Of a stretch of 64,000 nt of DNA, positions 43,812 to 52,995 are shown piece after piece (position 1 is the first letter of the stretch; every line of letters begins with the position of its first letter). Both the position numbers and the translations under genes were made by a program. The stretch is taken from assembly GCA_003550275.1 (NCBI GenBank), contig QXCW01000002.1:2120001-2184000 (forward strand), written 5' to 3'. Source of the DNA: Flavobacteriaceae bacterium MAR_2010_72 (GTDB taxonomy: Bacteria > Bacteroidota > Bacteroidia > Flavobacteriales > Flavobacteriaceae). The notes under the pieces were generated by a model. That model saw only the letters and a program-made list of their open reading frames with translations. It did not search any database and had not been told where the DNA came from.

Positions 43812-44285
43812 ATGACCATTAAACTTCTTGCCATAGGCAAAACAGATAGTAAGTCGCTTCAAGTCTTGATTGGTGATTACCAAAAGCGACTCGGGTTTTA
43901 TATAAAATTTGAATTTGAAATTATTCCTGACCTAAAGAAGGTCAAAAACTTAAGTGAAGACCAACAAAAACAAAAGGAAGGTGAATTAATTTTAAGCAAA
44001 TTAAATAACACCGATGTCCTCGTTCTTTTAGATGAAAATGGAAAACAAATGGACTCTGTTGGTTTTTCAAATTACCTGCAAAAACATATGAATTCTGGAA
44101 TTAAACAATTAGTATTTGTTATTGGTGGTCCTTATGGTTTTTCTCAAGACGTTTATAACAAAGCTCAAGGCAAACTCTCCTTATCTAAAATGACGTTTTC
44201 GCATCAAATGGTGCGCTTATTTGTTATTGAGCAATTGTATAGAGGGTTTACTATTTTACGGAATGAACCGTATCACCACAAATAA
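43812..44285 (+). CDS. rlmH: 23S rRNA (pseudouridine-1915 N3) methyltransferase RlmH
   Basis: A SPOUT-fold enzyme that methylates pseudouridine 1915 in helix 69 of 23S rRNA on the 70S ribosome. 157 aa, the exact family length. VLLDENGKQMDSVGFSNYL, the SAM-knot LVFVIGGPYGFS (about 100-113), and the C-terminal SKMTFSHQMVRLFVIEQLYRGFTILRNEPYHHK are all conserved. Divergent from nadC; ends 7 bp from a convergent hydrolase gene. Confidence 0.97.
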   Translation: MTIKLLAIGKTDSKSLQVLIGDYQKRLGFYIKFEFEIIPDLKKVKNLSEDQQKQKEGELILSKLNNTDVLVLLDENGKQMDSVGFSNYLQKHMNSGIKQLVFVIGGPYGFSQDVYNKAQGKLSLSKMTFSHQMVRLFVIEQLYRGFTILRNEPYHHK

Positions 44286-44292
44286 TCCATGC

Positions 44293-45351
44293 TTATACGC
44301 CAAAATCTCCAGAATCGACATCCTTAATAAATTTTATAAGTCCGCTAAAAAAGTTCTTCTGATCATCATATTGAGATAAATGACTTCCGTTAGGGCATAA
44401 TAAAAATTGCCCATTTTTAACTTCGGTAGACATCCATTCCATATATTTAGGATCCATAGTATCGTAACTGGCACCAATCATTAATGTTGGTACGCTGATT
44501 TCTTTTAAACGTTCTGACACATCCCAACCTTTTAATGACGCATCACCCGTAACTCCAAACTCACTATAACCCTGCATGTAAATATAAATATTGGGATTTA
44601 GGTGATTAAAAGCACGATTAATAGATTCTGGCCAATCCTCTATTGGCATTCGCAATACGTGCTTTGGGTAATAATGTTGAGTAACCAACTCTGTATATCT
44701 CGGATTTCCAAAATCTTCTGCTTCCTCAAATGCTTTGATTTCTTTGAAAACTTCAGGAGGCAATTGAGGACCTAACACCTCTGCAGCATATTTTTCATAT
44801 TCGGGAATACTGGCCATCATGTTAGAAATAACCAATCCTTTTAAATTGTTTTGATATTTCAAAGCATACTCCATAGCCAAAATTCCGCCCCACGATTGTC
44901 CATATAAATAGAAATTAGTTGCATCCATATTTAGGGCCTTACGCACTTGCTCAACTTCTTCCACAAAATGCTCGGTAGTCCAAAGGGTTGAATCATTTGG
45001 TTTGTCACTGTAATAGGAATCTAACTGATCGTAATACACATACTCGATTTCTTCATTTGGAAAGTAGCCATCAAAACATTCAAAAAGTTCATGAGTGCCT
45101 CCGGGACCACCATGAAGGAGCAAAACTTTTATTTTAGGATTGTTCCCTACCCGTTTTGTCCAAACGTTAAAGATGCCTTTTGAAGTTTCAATAGGAATCA
45201 TCTTAATACCTCCGGTGAATTGGTCGTCGGCATTAGAATAATCAAAATAGCCTGATGTGTTAGCCATTTGTGACTCTGATTGTTTATCAGAATTGACACA
45301 ACTTGCAACAAAAAAAGACACTGCAATAAAAGCGTACTTAACTGTTTTCAT
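44293..45351 (-). CDS. Lipoprotein alpha/beta hydrolase, proline iminopeptidase-like
   Basis: 352 aa. A lipoprotein signal with lipobox FVASC (Cys18) points to membrane anchoring in the envelope. The alpha/beta hydrolase has oxyanion HGGPGG (near 79-84), nucleophile elbow GQSWGG (Ser near 152), an acid in GASYDTMDP and catalytic His in NGSHLSQYD. HGGPGG and the cap (about 185-270) fit the S33 prolyl/tricorn-interacting aminopeptidase group. Likely an N-terminal-proline or related peptide hydrolase; actual substrate unknown. It follows the TPR lipoprotein gene by 47 bp and could share its transcript. Confidence 0.88.
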   Translation of the reverse strand: MKTVKYAFIAVSFFVASCVNSDKQSESQMANTSGYFDYSNADDQFTGGIKMIPIETSKGIFNVWTKRVGNNPKIKVLLLHGGPGGTHELFECFDGYFPNEEIEYVYYDQLDSYYSDKPNDSTLWTTEHFVEEVEQVRKALNMDATNFYLYGQSWGGILAMEYALKYQNNLKGLVISNMMASIPEYEKYAAEVLGPQLPPEVFKEIKAFEEAEDFGNPRYTELVTQHYYPKHVLRMPIEDWPESINRAFNHLNPNIYIYMQGYSEFGVTGDASLKGWDVSERLKEISVPTLMIGASYDTMDPKYMEWMSTEVKNGQFLLCPNGSHLSQYDDQKNFFSGLIKFIKDVDSGDFGV

Positions 45352-45398
45352 GTTTTAATTTGTTTAATCAATTGTTTATAAAATTAACTTTTTATATT

Positions 45399-46925
45399 CT
45401 AAATTGAAGACATTACTTGTTTTTTACCCTTTAATGCTTGTCTCCTGTTGGTTGCCATTTTTAAGGTAAGATCGTATTGAACAGCGGCTTCTTCTAATCT
45501 ATTTTGACTCATTAACCATTCGGCATACAATTCATGGGTAGGCTTTTGAATTACTGGTGGTCCGTAACTATAACTCAATTGACTTTCAATTGAAATGGAT
45601 TCTTTCAACCAATGCTCTGTTTCATCTGTATTATTAGCTAACCAAAAATTAAAAGCTTTCAATTGGGCAAGCATCACTGCAGATTCATTAATATTACTTT
45701 GAGTCGGTATGCTTCTTGAAGTACTTGAACACACACTATAGCCATCATTCATGTAGTCTACCAATAAGGCTTCTTTTTTTATTTTTTCATCAAGTGCTAG
45801 TATAACTTTTCTTAATTTTTCTTTGTCTTCAGCAACAAAGGCTTTATAGCCCTCTAAAAACTGGTATTGCGCTTGAATGGTAATGTTTAAATCAGAAACG
45901 TCAATTTCAATATTCGCAATTGGTGATGCCCAATCGTTAGTTTCAACCAAATAAGTGCCTTTTAAGAATACCATATGCACTCTACCTCTAGCTGAAGGCG
46001 TTTCCTTAACATAGTTTTCCATATCAAAAACCATTTGCTCTGCTTTGTCGAATTCGTTGTTCTGCAAATAACCATACTGCAACCAATGAAATGCATGATA
46101 ACCTCGAGCATCATTACCAAGGTTTTTACGGTCCATTCTATTTAAACTGGCTTGGTAAGAGTCAATATTAGAGTTAATTACCCTATCCCACATTCCCAAC
46201 GCCACATAAATATGTGATGGCATGTGCAAAGCATGACTTGCATCTGGAGCTACTTTAGCGTAGGCATTTGCTGCATCAAAGGCCAATTTGGCATGATCAG
46301 GATCATCATATGAATGAATCAAATAATGAAGTGCTCCAGGATGTTCAGGATTGCTCTTTAATACCTTTTTGGCAACTTCGGCACCTAATCCATAAATAGA
46401 ATCATTTCTACCTTCGGATACCGAACCTAACAACGACAATGAATAGAATGCTGCTATTTCATTATTGTCAGGATATTTTTCATGGAGGCTTTTCATAAAC
46501 TCCATATAGGCCGTATCCCTTTCATTTTTTGAAGTTTTAGGCTTATAAAGCACCTTTACAGCTTCTAAAAAACCTAACTCCACTTCTGATAATTTATCCA
46601 AGTGCTCCATGGATTCTAGTTTTTGCACCACCGAAAACCCTTGTTCATATTCTTGTTCACTCCAAATACTGTGATTATAGGTCATAGCCTCTCCCCAATA
46701 TGCCATTGCCATTTTTGGATCTATTTTTTGTGCTTTCACAAAAGCTTCTTTTGCATCTTCATATTCAAAGCTATGAAGTAGTAAAAGTCCTTCTTCAAAA
46801 TGAGGTTGCGCCAAATCGTTTCCATAAACCTCAAAATCAACTGTTCCTAAATTGTTCGTCTTGTTACCCTTGTCCTTGCAGGAAATAAGAGCCATCACAA
46901 TTAGAATAAAAATTACTTTTTTCAT
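45399..46925 (-). CDS. TPR-repeat lipoprotein
   Basis: 508 aa. Lipoprotein signal (MKKVIFILIVMALISC, Cys16). Early tetratricopeptide repeats (HFEEGLLLLHSFEYEDAKEAFVKAQKIDPKMAMAYWGEAMTYN) and further helical repeats; then HYLIHSYDDPDHAKLAFDAANAYAKVAPDASHALHMPSHIYVALGMWDRVI in the middle and a final LYAEWLMSQNRLEEAAVQYDLTLKMATNRRQALKGKKQ. The HALHMPSHIYVALGMWD stretch is characteristic of a family of conserved bacterial TPR proteins of unknown function. A scaffold or binding role is inferred. It lies between the acyl-CoA synthetase and the hydrolase, same strand. Confidence 0.87.
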   Translation of the reverse strand: MKKVIFILIVMALISCKDKGNKTNNLGTVDFEVYGNDLAQPHFEEGLLLLHSFEYEDAKEAFVKAQKIDPKMAMAYWGEAMTYNHSIWSEQEYEQGFSVVQKLESMEHLDKLSEVELGFLEAVKVLYKPKTSKNERDTAYMEFMKSLHEKYPDNNEIAAFYSLSLLGSVSEGRNDSIYGLGAEVAKKVLKSNPEHPGALHYLIHSYDDPDHAKLAFDAANAYAKVAPDASHALHMPSHIYVALGMWDRVINSNIDSYQASLNRMDRKNLGNDARGYHAFHWLQYGYLQNNEFDKAEQMVFDMENYVKETPSARGRVHMVFLKGTYLVETNDWASPIANIEIDVSDLNITIQAQYQFLEGYKAFVAEDKEKLRKVILALDEKIKKEALLVDYMNDGYSVCSSTSRSIPTQSNINESAVMLAQLKAFNFWLANNTDETEHWLKESISIESQLSYSYGPPVIQKPTHELYAEWLMSQNRLEEAAVQYDLTLKMATNRRQALKGKKQVMSSI

Positions 46926-46946
46926 ATTAAACTCTTTAATTCTTGA

Positions 46947-48587
46947 TTATTCAAATATTACTTTCTCTTGGTTATTAAACCATAATGGATAATAAGGTTG
47001 GTGTATTTTCTCAATGGCATTCCGTTTTAATTTTAAAGAAGGGGTTGTAAGGCCATTGGCTACAGTCCATTCTTCCTTCATAATGACCACCTTTTCAATT
47101 TTCTCATGCTTTTCCAATTTCGGATTAACTTTTGAAACTGTCTGGATTAACCTTTTGGAAAGGTTTTCCTTTGATTTTGCTTTGCCAGATTCTGACAAGG
47201 TAATTAAAGCTATTGGCTGTGGAATTCCTGTTCCTACAACACAAATTTGCTCAATGTCAGAATTTTTCGAAATGGATAATTCAATTAGCGATGGAGAAAT
47301 ATATTTGCCCTTATCTGTTTTAAACTGATCTTTTACCCGGCCAGTAATTGTTAAAAAACCATCATGGTCAAACTCCCCAATATCTCCTGTTTTCAAATAA
47401 CCTTCATCATCAAACATTGAAGCTGTAAGTTCTGGGTTTTTATAATACCCTTTCATCAAGCAGTTATTCTTAACACATATTTCCCCATCTGGCGACAGTT
47501 TTGCTTGAGCTTCAGACAACGTTTTCCCTACGGTTCCAATTTTATTATCATTTGGCAAATTAAAATGCGAAACACAACAATCTTCAGTCATCCCATAGCC
47601 TTGTAAAATAATGATATCAAGCTTTTTGAACCATTTAACCAAGCTATCGGCAATTGGAGCTGCAGCCGAAACAATAAAAATCGCACTTTTTAATCCTAGC
47701 TTTTGTTTGAGTTTATTTTTAACCATTGTATTGACAATAGGAATCATCAACAAGGTGTTTAACTTTTTTTGAGGAATTGATTCAAGGATTTTTTCTTTGA
47801 ACTTTGCCCAAATTCTTGGCACGGCAAAAAAGAAATGCGGCTGGCATTTTTCTAAATCTTTTGCAAAGGTTTCCATACTATCTGAAAAATAGATAGTAGA
47901 ACCCAGAACATATCCATTGTTACAAATAGCGCGCTCTGCCACGTGAGCAAGTGGTAAATACGAAAACTGTCTGGATTTACGGGGCATCTTGATTAAATTC
48001 ACTAGAGCTTTACCACTTACCGTAAAATTATTAACGGTATGCATCACACCTTTTGGATCTCCTGTTGTTCCTGAAGTGTATATGATGGTGTGCAAATCAT
48101 CAGGTTTTGGCAAAGCTATATCTTGTACTGGCTGATGGGCTTTTTGTAGATCTTCCCAAAGTTTGCCTTCTGTATTTCCATAGAGTCCAACACTAATTAT
48201 TGGAATATTTGGAATTCCACTTTTTTGAGATTCAAAATTATCTAATTTGCCAATAATTATAACTTTAGACTCACTATGTACAAGTATTTGCTCTATAGAA
48301 TTCGCATTTAAGGTTGGATAAATGGGAATAGAAACACAACCCGCCATCATTATAGCTAAATCCGCAATAATCCATTGCGAACAATTTTTAGAAAGTAATG
48401 CTACATGGTCTCCCTTTGATAAACCTAAACTTTTTAAAGCCGAGGCTATTTTTCTGGCTTCTTGTCCAGCTTCAGCATAGGTATGGGTAATAATTTTACC
48501 ACTTATAGGCTGATGTAAAAAAAGTTGATTAGGTTCGTTTATTTCCCAATAAAGAAAAGCTTCTATTGGAGATTTAAAATCTTGCAT
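46947..48587 (-). CDS. AMP-dependent long-chain acyl-CoA synthetase
   Basis: Activates a fatty acid to acyl-AMP and then acyl-CoA. 546 aa from MQDFKSPIEAFLYW; an ATG 9 nt earlier (48596) is possible. Adenylation motifs: IIYTSGTTGDPKGVMHT (A3, near 165), LPLAHVAERAI, GYGMTEDCCVSHFN (A5), DGEICVKNNCLMKGYYKNPE, LKTGDIGEFDHDGFLTITGRVKDQFKTDKGKYISPSLIE (A7-A8) and a late Lys region (TPSLKLKRNAIEKIH). It belongs to the FadD15/LACS-like group usual in Bacteroidota. The chain length preference is unknown. The TPR gene starts 21 bp downstream. Confidence 0.92.
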   Translation of the reverse strand: MQDFKSPIEAFLYWEINEPNQLFLHQPISGKIITHTYAEAGQEARKIASALKSLGLSKGDHVALLSKNCSQWIIADLAIMMAGCVSIPIYPTLNANSIEQILVHSESKVIIIGKLDNFESQKSGIPNIPIISVGLYGNTEGKLWEDLQKAHQPVQDIALPKPDDLHTIIYTSGTTGDPKGVMHTVNNFTVSGKALVNLIKMPRKSRQFSYLPLAHVAERAICNNGYVLGSTIYFSDSMETFAKDLEKCQPHFFFAVPRIWAKFKEKILESIPQKKLNTLLMIPIVNTMVKNKLKQKLGLKSAIFIVSAAAPIADSLVKWFKKLDIIILQGYGMTEDCCVSHFNLPNDNKIGTVGKTLSEAQAKLSPDGEICVKNNCLMKGYYKNPELTASMFDDEGYLKTGDIGEFDHDGFLTITGRVKDQFKTDKGKYISPSLIELSISKNSDIEQICVVGTGIPQPIALITLSESGKAKSKENLSKRLIQTVSKVNPKLEKHEKIEKVVIMKEEWTVANGLTTPSLKLKRNAIEKIHQPYYPLWFNNQEKVIFE

Positions 48588-48647
48588 TACAATCATGTAG
48601 TTGGTTATTCAATAAATATACGAAAATTAACTACATCATTTTCAACC

Positions 48648-49328
48648 CTAATCTTGCTTTAACGCAGTCAATAATGCTCCTTCCAAAATAGCCTCCATAA
48701 TTGAATATCCCAAGGCATTAGGGTGCACACCATCGGCTCCTAATTCTGCTCTCAAACCGTTTTCGTCATCGACCATAGCTGAAAAATAATCTACATAAAC
48801 CAAATGGTTTTCTTCAGCATAAGATTGTAACAGCTTGTTCAGTTTTACCACTTTTTCTGCTGGATCTAGTCCTGGCCGCCAAGGGAAGTCTTTGGCTGGT
48901 AACACTGAACAAAGCACAACTTTAATGTTGTTCGTTTTGGCTAATTCAACCATTGAGATAATATTATCAAAAATCATATCGATTGTAGACGGCCCGGTAT
49001 TACCTGCAATATCATTTATTCCAGCAAGTATTACTACTACAGCTGGTTTTAATTCAATAACATCCTGCTTGAACCGCAATAGCATTTGCGGCGTAGTTTG
49101 CCCGCTGATTCCCCTATTAATGTAGGGTTTGTTCTCAAAAAATTCAGGTTTGATATTTGACCAACCTTCTGTAATGGAATTCCCCATAAAAACTACACGT
49201 TGTGATATGTTTTGGGTAGATAATTTGGAATTAGCTTCCTGATAACGTTTTAAATTGGCCCAATCTTGAGAAAAGGCCATTTTTATACCGAATAGCATCA
49301 AAAAGAAGAAGAATACATAGTTTTTCAT
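48648..49328 (-). CDS. Exported SGNH/GDSL hydrolase
   Basis: A 226-aa exported esterase or acetylhydrolase. The frame continues 3 codons to a TTG, but the ATG at 49328 gives the signal peptide MKNYVFFFFLMLFGIKMAFSQ. Block I VVFMGNSITEGW (Ser near 50, GDSL variant GNSI), block II Gly in NRGISGQTT, block III VVILAGINDI, block V DGVHPNALGYSIM. It is closest to the platelet-activating-factor acetylhydrolase/sialate O-acetylesterase-like branch. Likely removes acyl or acetyl groups from glycans or lipids in the periplasm. It heads a four-gene same-strand run with the acyl-CoA synthetase, TPR and hydrolase genes. Confidence 0.9.
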   Translation of the reverse strand: MKNYVFFFFLMLFGIKMAFSQDWANLKRYQEANSKLSTQNISQRVVFMGNSITEGWSNIKPEFFENKPYINRGISGQTTPQMLLRFKQDVIELKPAVVVILAGINDIAGNTGPSTIDMIFDNIISMVELAKTNNIKVVLCSVLPAKDFPWRPGLDPAEKVVKLNKLLQSYAEENHLVYVDYFSAMVDDENGLRAELGADGVHPNALGYSIMEAILEGALLTALKQD

Positions 49329-49428
49329 AGGAAACAAATCAAATTAGTTATTTTGGTAAAGCTTAAATCACAAAACGATTAGTAACATGAGCAAGTTAAC
49401 TTATTTTTCGGGTTAATTCAATTAGTAG

Positions 49429-49436
49429 TAAATTTG
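49429..49436 (+). promoter_or_regulatory. Promoter -7 box for rdgB
   Basis: TAAATTTG fits TAnnTTTG. Its TTG could be misread as an in-frame start at 49434. The true ATG is 19 bp after the box. Confidence 0.5.
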
Positions 49437-49454
49437 AGACTTAACATAAATCAA

Positions 49455-50036
49455 ATGCAACTCGTTTTTGCCACCAACAACCTAAATAAGCTGAAAGAGG
49501 TTCAGAAATTAATTCCTCAACATATCAAATTATTAAGTTTAAATGATATAGGTTGTTTTGAAGAGATCCCCGAAACACAAACTACAATTGAAGGTAACGC
49601 CATTCAAAAAGCGGAATATATTAAGACACATTATGGGTATGATTGTTTTGCAGATGATTCCGGTTTAGAAGTTGACTATTTAAATGGTGCTCCAGGAGTT
49701 TTTTCAGCCCGATATGCTGGGGAACAAAGAGACGCTAATGCGAACATGAATTTATTACTCCTTAAATTAGAACACATTACCCATCGAGCTGCACAATTTA
49801 AAACAGTGATTGCATTACAACTTAATGGGGAAATTGATACGTTTACTGGCATTTGCAAAGGTGAGATTACTGAAAAAAAGTTTGGAAATCAAGGTTTTGG
49901 TTATGATCCGATATTTAAGCCTTTAGGTTACAACCAAACCTTTGCTGAAATGGAGTTAGAATTAAAAAACCAAATTAGTCATAGAGGAAAAGCCTTAATG
50001 AAACTTATAAGCTTTATTCAAGAGTTTCCTAAATGA
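49455..50036 (+). CDS. rdgB: Non-canonical purine NTP pyrophosphatase (RdgB/HAM1)
   Basis: Hydrolyses ITP, dITP and XTP to monophosphates, keeping inosine and xanthosine out of nucleic acids. 193 aa starting MQLVFATNNLNKLKEV, the typical N-terminus; the longer frame starts in the promoter and is rejected. Motifs: SLNDIGCFEEIPETQTTIEGNAIQKA, FADDSGLEVDYLNGAPGVFSARYAG (catalytic Asp region, about 68-92), GEITEKKFGNQGFGYDPIF and the C-terminal ISHRGKALMKL. Divergent from the SGNH hydrolase gene. Confidence 0.96.
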   Translation: MQLVFATNNLNKLKEVQKLIPQHIKLLSLNDIGCFEEIPETQTTIEGNAIQKAEYIKTHYGYDCFADDSGLEVDYLNGAPGVFSARYAGEQRDANANMNLLLLKLEHITHRAAQFKTVIALQLNGEIDTFTGICKGEITEKKFGNQGFGYDPIFKPLGYNQTFAEMELELKNQISHRGKALMKLISFIQEFPK

Positions 50037-50046
50037 AATCAAAATG

Positions 50047-50736
50047 CTATTGAACATTTAAACTAAATAGGTTTTCCGAAGTTTCTTTTTTGTTATTCCA
50101 TTTTTTCACAAACGTCATATTGATTGTTTTTTCCAAAACAGAATCATCTCTACAATATGAGGAACCTATATTCGGATCATAAGTTTCAGCATCGTTGAGA
50201 ACAAAGTTTCGAGCTTTAGCTATTAAAGGTGTTTTGTGCGGTGCATTAAAGGTATAAACATTACCCCAAGGCTGCTCAACAACATCTACTTTTCCATTAT
50301 AATCAAGACTAAATTGCCCCACATGATGCTGATAACAGCTATTATTATATTCGCCTTGCTGATTATCAGTCCACAAGCACCACGGTCCATTCAAATCCAA
50401 TGAGAATGATGCAGTTCCATTCGGGTGCATTTTTAAATCGGCATTTGACTTTAGTGTTGACACGATTAAAAAACCAGCATCATAACTTAGGATATAAAAG
50501 TTGAAAACCGAGGTTTGAACTATTCTAAAGGTGTTTTCACTGCTACTCTTGGCCCGCGAGGTTTCAGATGCAGTTTTGTTTGCAGCACTTTTGAAATAGT
50601 CGCTTTGGATAATGTCTTTAGCCAAAAGCATCATCGATTCGTCTTGATTAACCTCTACTTCGCTTTCCGGCTCAAAATCACTACAGGCAAATACAATTAA
50701 GGTCAAAAATGATATTAAGATCGTATTTTTTTTCAT
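50047..50736 (-). CDS. Hypothetical lipoprotein
   Basis: 229 aa with a lipoprotein signal (MKKNTILISFLTLIVFAC, Cys18) and an acidic linker (SDFEPESEVEVNQDESM) after it. The rest is beta-rich with scattered Cys, Trp and Tyr (GPWCLWTDNQQGEYNNSCYQHHVGQFSLDYNGKVDVVEQPWGNVYTF). I do not recognise a family. Probably a small envelope lipoprotein restricted to Flavobacteria. It converges with rdgB (10-bp gap) and diverges from the helicase gene. Confidence 0.75.
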   Translation of the reverse strand: MKKNTILISFLTLIVFACSDFEPESEVEVNQDESMMLLAKDIIQSDYFKSAANKTASETSRAKSSSENTFRIVQTSVFNFYILSYDAGFLIVSTLKSNADLKMHPNGTASFSLDLNGPWCLWTDNQQGEYNNSCYQHHVGQFSLDYNGKVDVVEQPWGNVYTFNAPHKTPLIAKARNFVLNDAETYDPNIGSSYCRDDSVLEKTINMTFVKKWNNKKETSENLFSLNVQ

Positions 50737-50979
50737 AATGGGGCTTTTTAAAATTTTAGTTTGGTGCTAATAGTCAATTAAGGTCTTGGGAATGATTCTA
50801 AATAATTGTTAACTGTTTTAATAGTTTTACAACATGACAAATCACGCAATATCCTCATATTAAAATCATTAGCTATATTAAAAGTACTGTATTTTTGGTG
50901 TATTCTATTTACGAAAATCAATAAATTCGATAAAATGCAGACAAATTTTAATCAATCCATTTAATATCAAATAAATAAC

Positions 50980-50987
50980 TATCTTTG
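50980..50987 (+). promoter_or_regulatory. Promoter -7 box for DEAD-box helicase
   Basis: TATCTTTG fits TAnnTTTG, with the same following bases (CCGAC) as the tgt box. Transcription would start near 50991, leaving a leader of about 134 nt. Upstream, the 240 bp to the lipoprotein gene are AT-rich with no other feature I can support. Confidence 0.5.
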
Positions 50988-50990
50988 CCG

Positions 50991-51124
50991 ACTGAAACTC
51001 AAACCCAGATTTGGGTTTCATATTCCTCAGGGTGAGGATGTGTTACGTGAAGTTTAGGTTTAAGTATGTCGATTCGCTTCTTTTGTAACACTGCAGAATA
51101 TAATCGAATACTTATTTAAACCGA
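50991..51124 (+). promoter_or_regulatory. Structured 5' leader of the RNA helicase gene
   Basis: Three stems lie in a row. AAACCC/GGGTTT at 51001-51018; CCTCA-GGG-TGAGG at 51025-51037; and a long-range GTGTTAC (51040-51046)/GTAACAC (51085-51091) extended by GAAG/CTTC inside. It is the longest leader in the window. DEAD-box helicase genes are often controlled by cold-responsive or autoregulated leaders in other bacteria; that role here is inference. Confidence 0.5.
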
Positions 51125-52951
51125 ATGAACACATTCAAAGAATTAGGTCTTAACAATGACCTATTGCAGGCTATTACTGATTTAGGGTTTGAAACCCCAA
51201 GCGAAGTTCAAGACAAAGCCATTCCAATTTTATTAAATGAAGACACAGACCTTGTTGCTCTAGCGCAAACAGGCACTGGTAAAACCGCAGCTTTTGGTTT
51301 TCCAATGTTGCAAAAAATCAATGTTGATAGTAGAACCACACAAGGGTTAATTCTTTCACCAACTCGTGAGCTATGCTTACAGATCACGAATGAAATGAAA
51401 CTTTATGGCAAACACCTAAAAGGTCTTAATGTCGTAGCAATCTATGGTGGGGCAAGCATTACCGAACAAGCTCGAGAAGTTAAACGTGGTGCACAAATTA
51501 TAGTGGCGACTCCTGGTCGTATGAAGGATATGATTAGCCGTAATTTGGTTGATATTTCTAAAATTGAGTATTCTGTTTTAGATGAAGCCGATGAAATGCT
51601 CAATATGGGCTTTTATGAAGACATTACAGATATTCTATCTCATACACCAAAAGACAAAAACACCTGGTTGTTTTCGGCTACTATGCCTAAAGAGGTGTCG
51701 ATAATTGCTAAAAAATTCATGCATAATCCTATTGAGATCACTGTAGGAAACAAAAACGAAAGCACAAATCAGGTATCACACGAATACTATCTTGTAAACT
51801 CACGTGACCGTTATCAGGCTCTAAAACGCCTAGCTGATGCCAATCCAGACATTTTTTCTGTCATCTTTTGCCGTACCAAACGCGATACTCAAAAAGTAGC
51901 TGAACAATTAATTGAAGATGGCTATAGTGCAGGTGCGCTTCATGGTGATTTAAGCCAAAACCAACGGGATATGGTTATGAAATCATTTAGAAATCAACAA
52001 ATACAAATGCTAGTAGCAACCGATGTGGCTGCTCGCGGTATTGATGTCGATGATATTACTCACGTTATCAATTACCAGCTTCCAGACGAAATTGAAACCT
52101 ATACACACCGAAGTGGGCGTACAGGTCGTGCCGGAAAAACTGGTGTATCAATGGTGATTGTCTCTAAAAGTGAAGTTAGAAAGATTAAAAGTATTGAACG
52201 TATTATTAAAAAAGACTTTGTAAAAAAGGAAATTCCTGATGGAATGGAAATTTGCGAAGTACAGTTAATGTCATTGGCCAATAAGGTTCACAATACGGAA
52301 ATCAATCATGAAATTGATAAATTCCTAAACAGTATAAATACCTTATTTGAAGATACTTCTAAAGAAGAATTAATCAAAAAATTCTTTTCGGTTGAGTTTA
52401 CCCGTTTTTACAACTATTACCAAAAAACTAAAGATCTTAATGTAGAAGACTCTCGGGGAAGTGATAGAGATAGTGGCAAAGATTATAGCAGCAATTCTAA
52501 TGATACCCGTTATTTTATCAATGTTGGACGTAAAGATGGTTACGACTGGATGAAACTAAAAGACTTTTTAAAAGAAGTATTAAGTTTAGGGAGAGATGAT
52601 GTATTTAAAGTAGATGTAAAAGATAGCTTTTCATTTTTTACAACTGACTCAAATTTAACTGATCAGGTTCTAGGGTTTTTTAAGGATTTTAAACACGATG
52701 GTCGTTTTGTCAACGTTGAAGTAAGCGATGACAAAGGCGGTGGAAAACGTGGTGGCAAACGTAAATCTGGTGGTAGAAATAGAGATGACAAACCAAGATC
52801 TGATAGACGATCAAGTTCACGTAGTGGCGGTGGGAATAGAAGCGAACGAAGAGGTGGCTCTGGAGAATCAAAACCAAGACGTTCCAATTCTCAATTTAGT
52901 GCTTCAGCTGCAGGTTCAGACAGACCAAGACGCTCTAGAAGACGAAATTAA
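51125..52951 (+). CDS. DEAD-box RNA helicase with DbpA-type RNA-binding domain
   Basis: An ATP-dependent RNA helicase, probably for ribosome assembly or cold adaptation. 608 aa. Q motif near 25-30, Walker A AQTGTGKT (47-54), SPTREL, TPGR, DEAD (153-156), SAT (184-186), and C-terminal RecA motifs RGIDVDDITHVINYQLP and HRSGRTGRAG. A DbpA/CsdA-type RRM-like domain (about 462-535; YFINVGRKDGYDWMKLKDFLKEVL) follows. The tail (about 537-608) is low complexity, rich in Gly, Arg and Ser (RGGKRKSGGRNRDDK), an RNA-binding tail. This is the CsdA/DeaD layout. Own promoter, structured leader and terminator. Confidence 0.95.
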   Translation: MNTFKELGLNNDLLQAITDLGFETPSEVQDKAIPILLNEDTDLVALAQTGTGKTAAFGFPMLQKINVDSRTTQGLILSPTRELCLQITNEMKLYGKHLKGLNVVAIYGGASITEQAREVKRGAQIIVATPGRMKDMISRNLVDISKIEYSVLDEADEMLNMGFYEDITDILSHTPKDKNTWLFSATMPKEVSIIAKKFMHNPIEITVGNKNESTNQVSHEYYLVNSRDRYQALKRLADANPDIFSVIFCRTKRDTQKVAEQLIEDGYSAGALHGDLSQNQRDMVMKSFRNQQIQMLVATDVAARGIDVDDITHVINYQLPDEIETYTHRSGRTGRAGKTGVSMVIVSKSEVRKIKSIERIIKKDFVKKEIPDGMEICEVQLMSLANKVHNTEINHEIDKFLNSINTLFEDTSKEELIKKFFSVEFTRFYNYYQKTKDLNVEDSRGSDRDSGKDYSSNSNDTRYFINVGRKDGYDWMKLKDFLKEVLSLGRDDVFKVDVKDSFSFFTTDSNLTDQVLGFFKDFKHDGRFVNVEVSDDKGGGKRGGKRKSGGRNRDDKPRSDRRSSSRSGGGNRSERRGGSGESKPRRSNSQFSASAAGSDRPRRSRRRN

Positions 52952-52961
52952 AACATAAAAG

Positions 52962-52995
52962 AAAAGCCTTTAAATCATTTTTTAAAGGCTTTTCC
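52962..52995 (+). terminator. Rho-independent terminator after helicase gene
   Basis: AAAAGCCTTTAAA and TTTAAAGGCTTTT form a 13-bp perfect stem with a 6-nt loop. The U-rich 3' arm serves as a weak tail. Confidence 0.82.
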
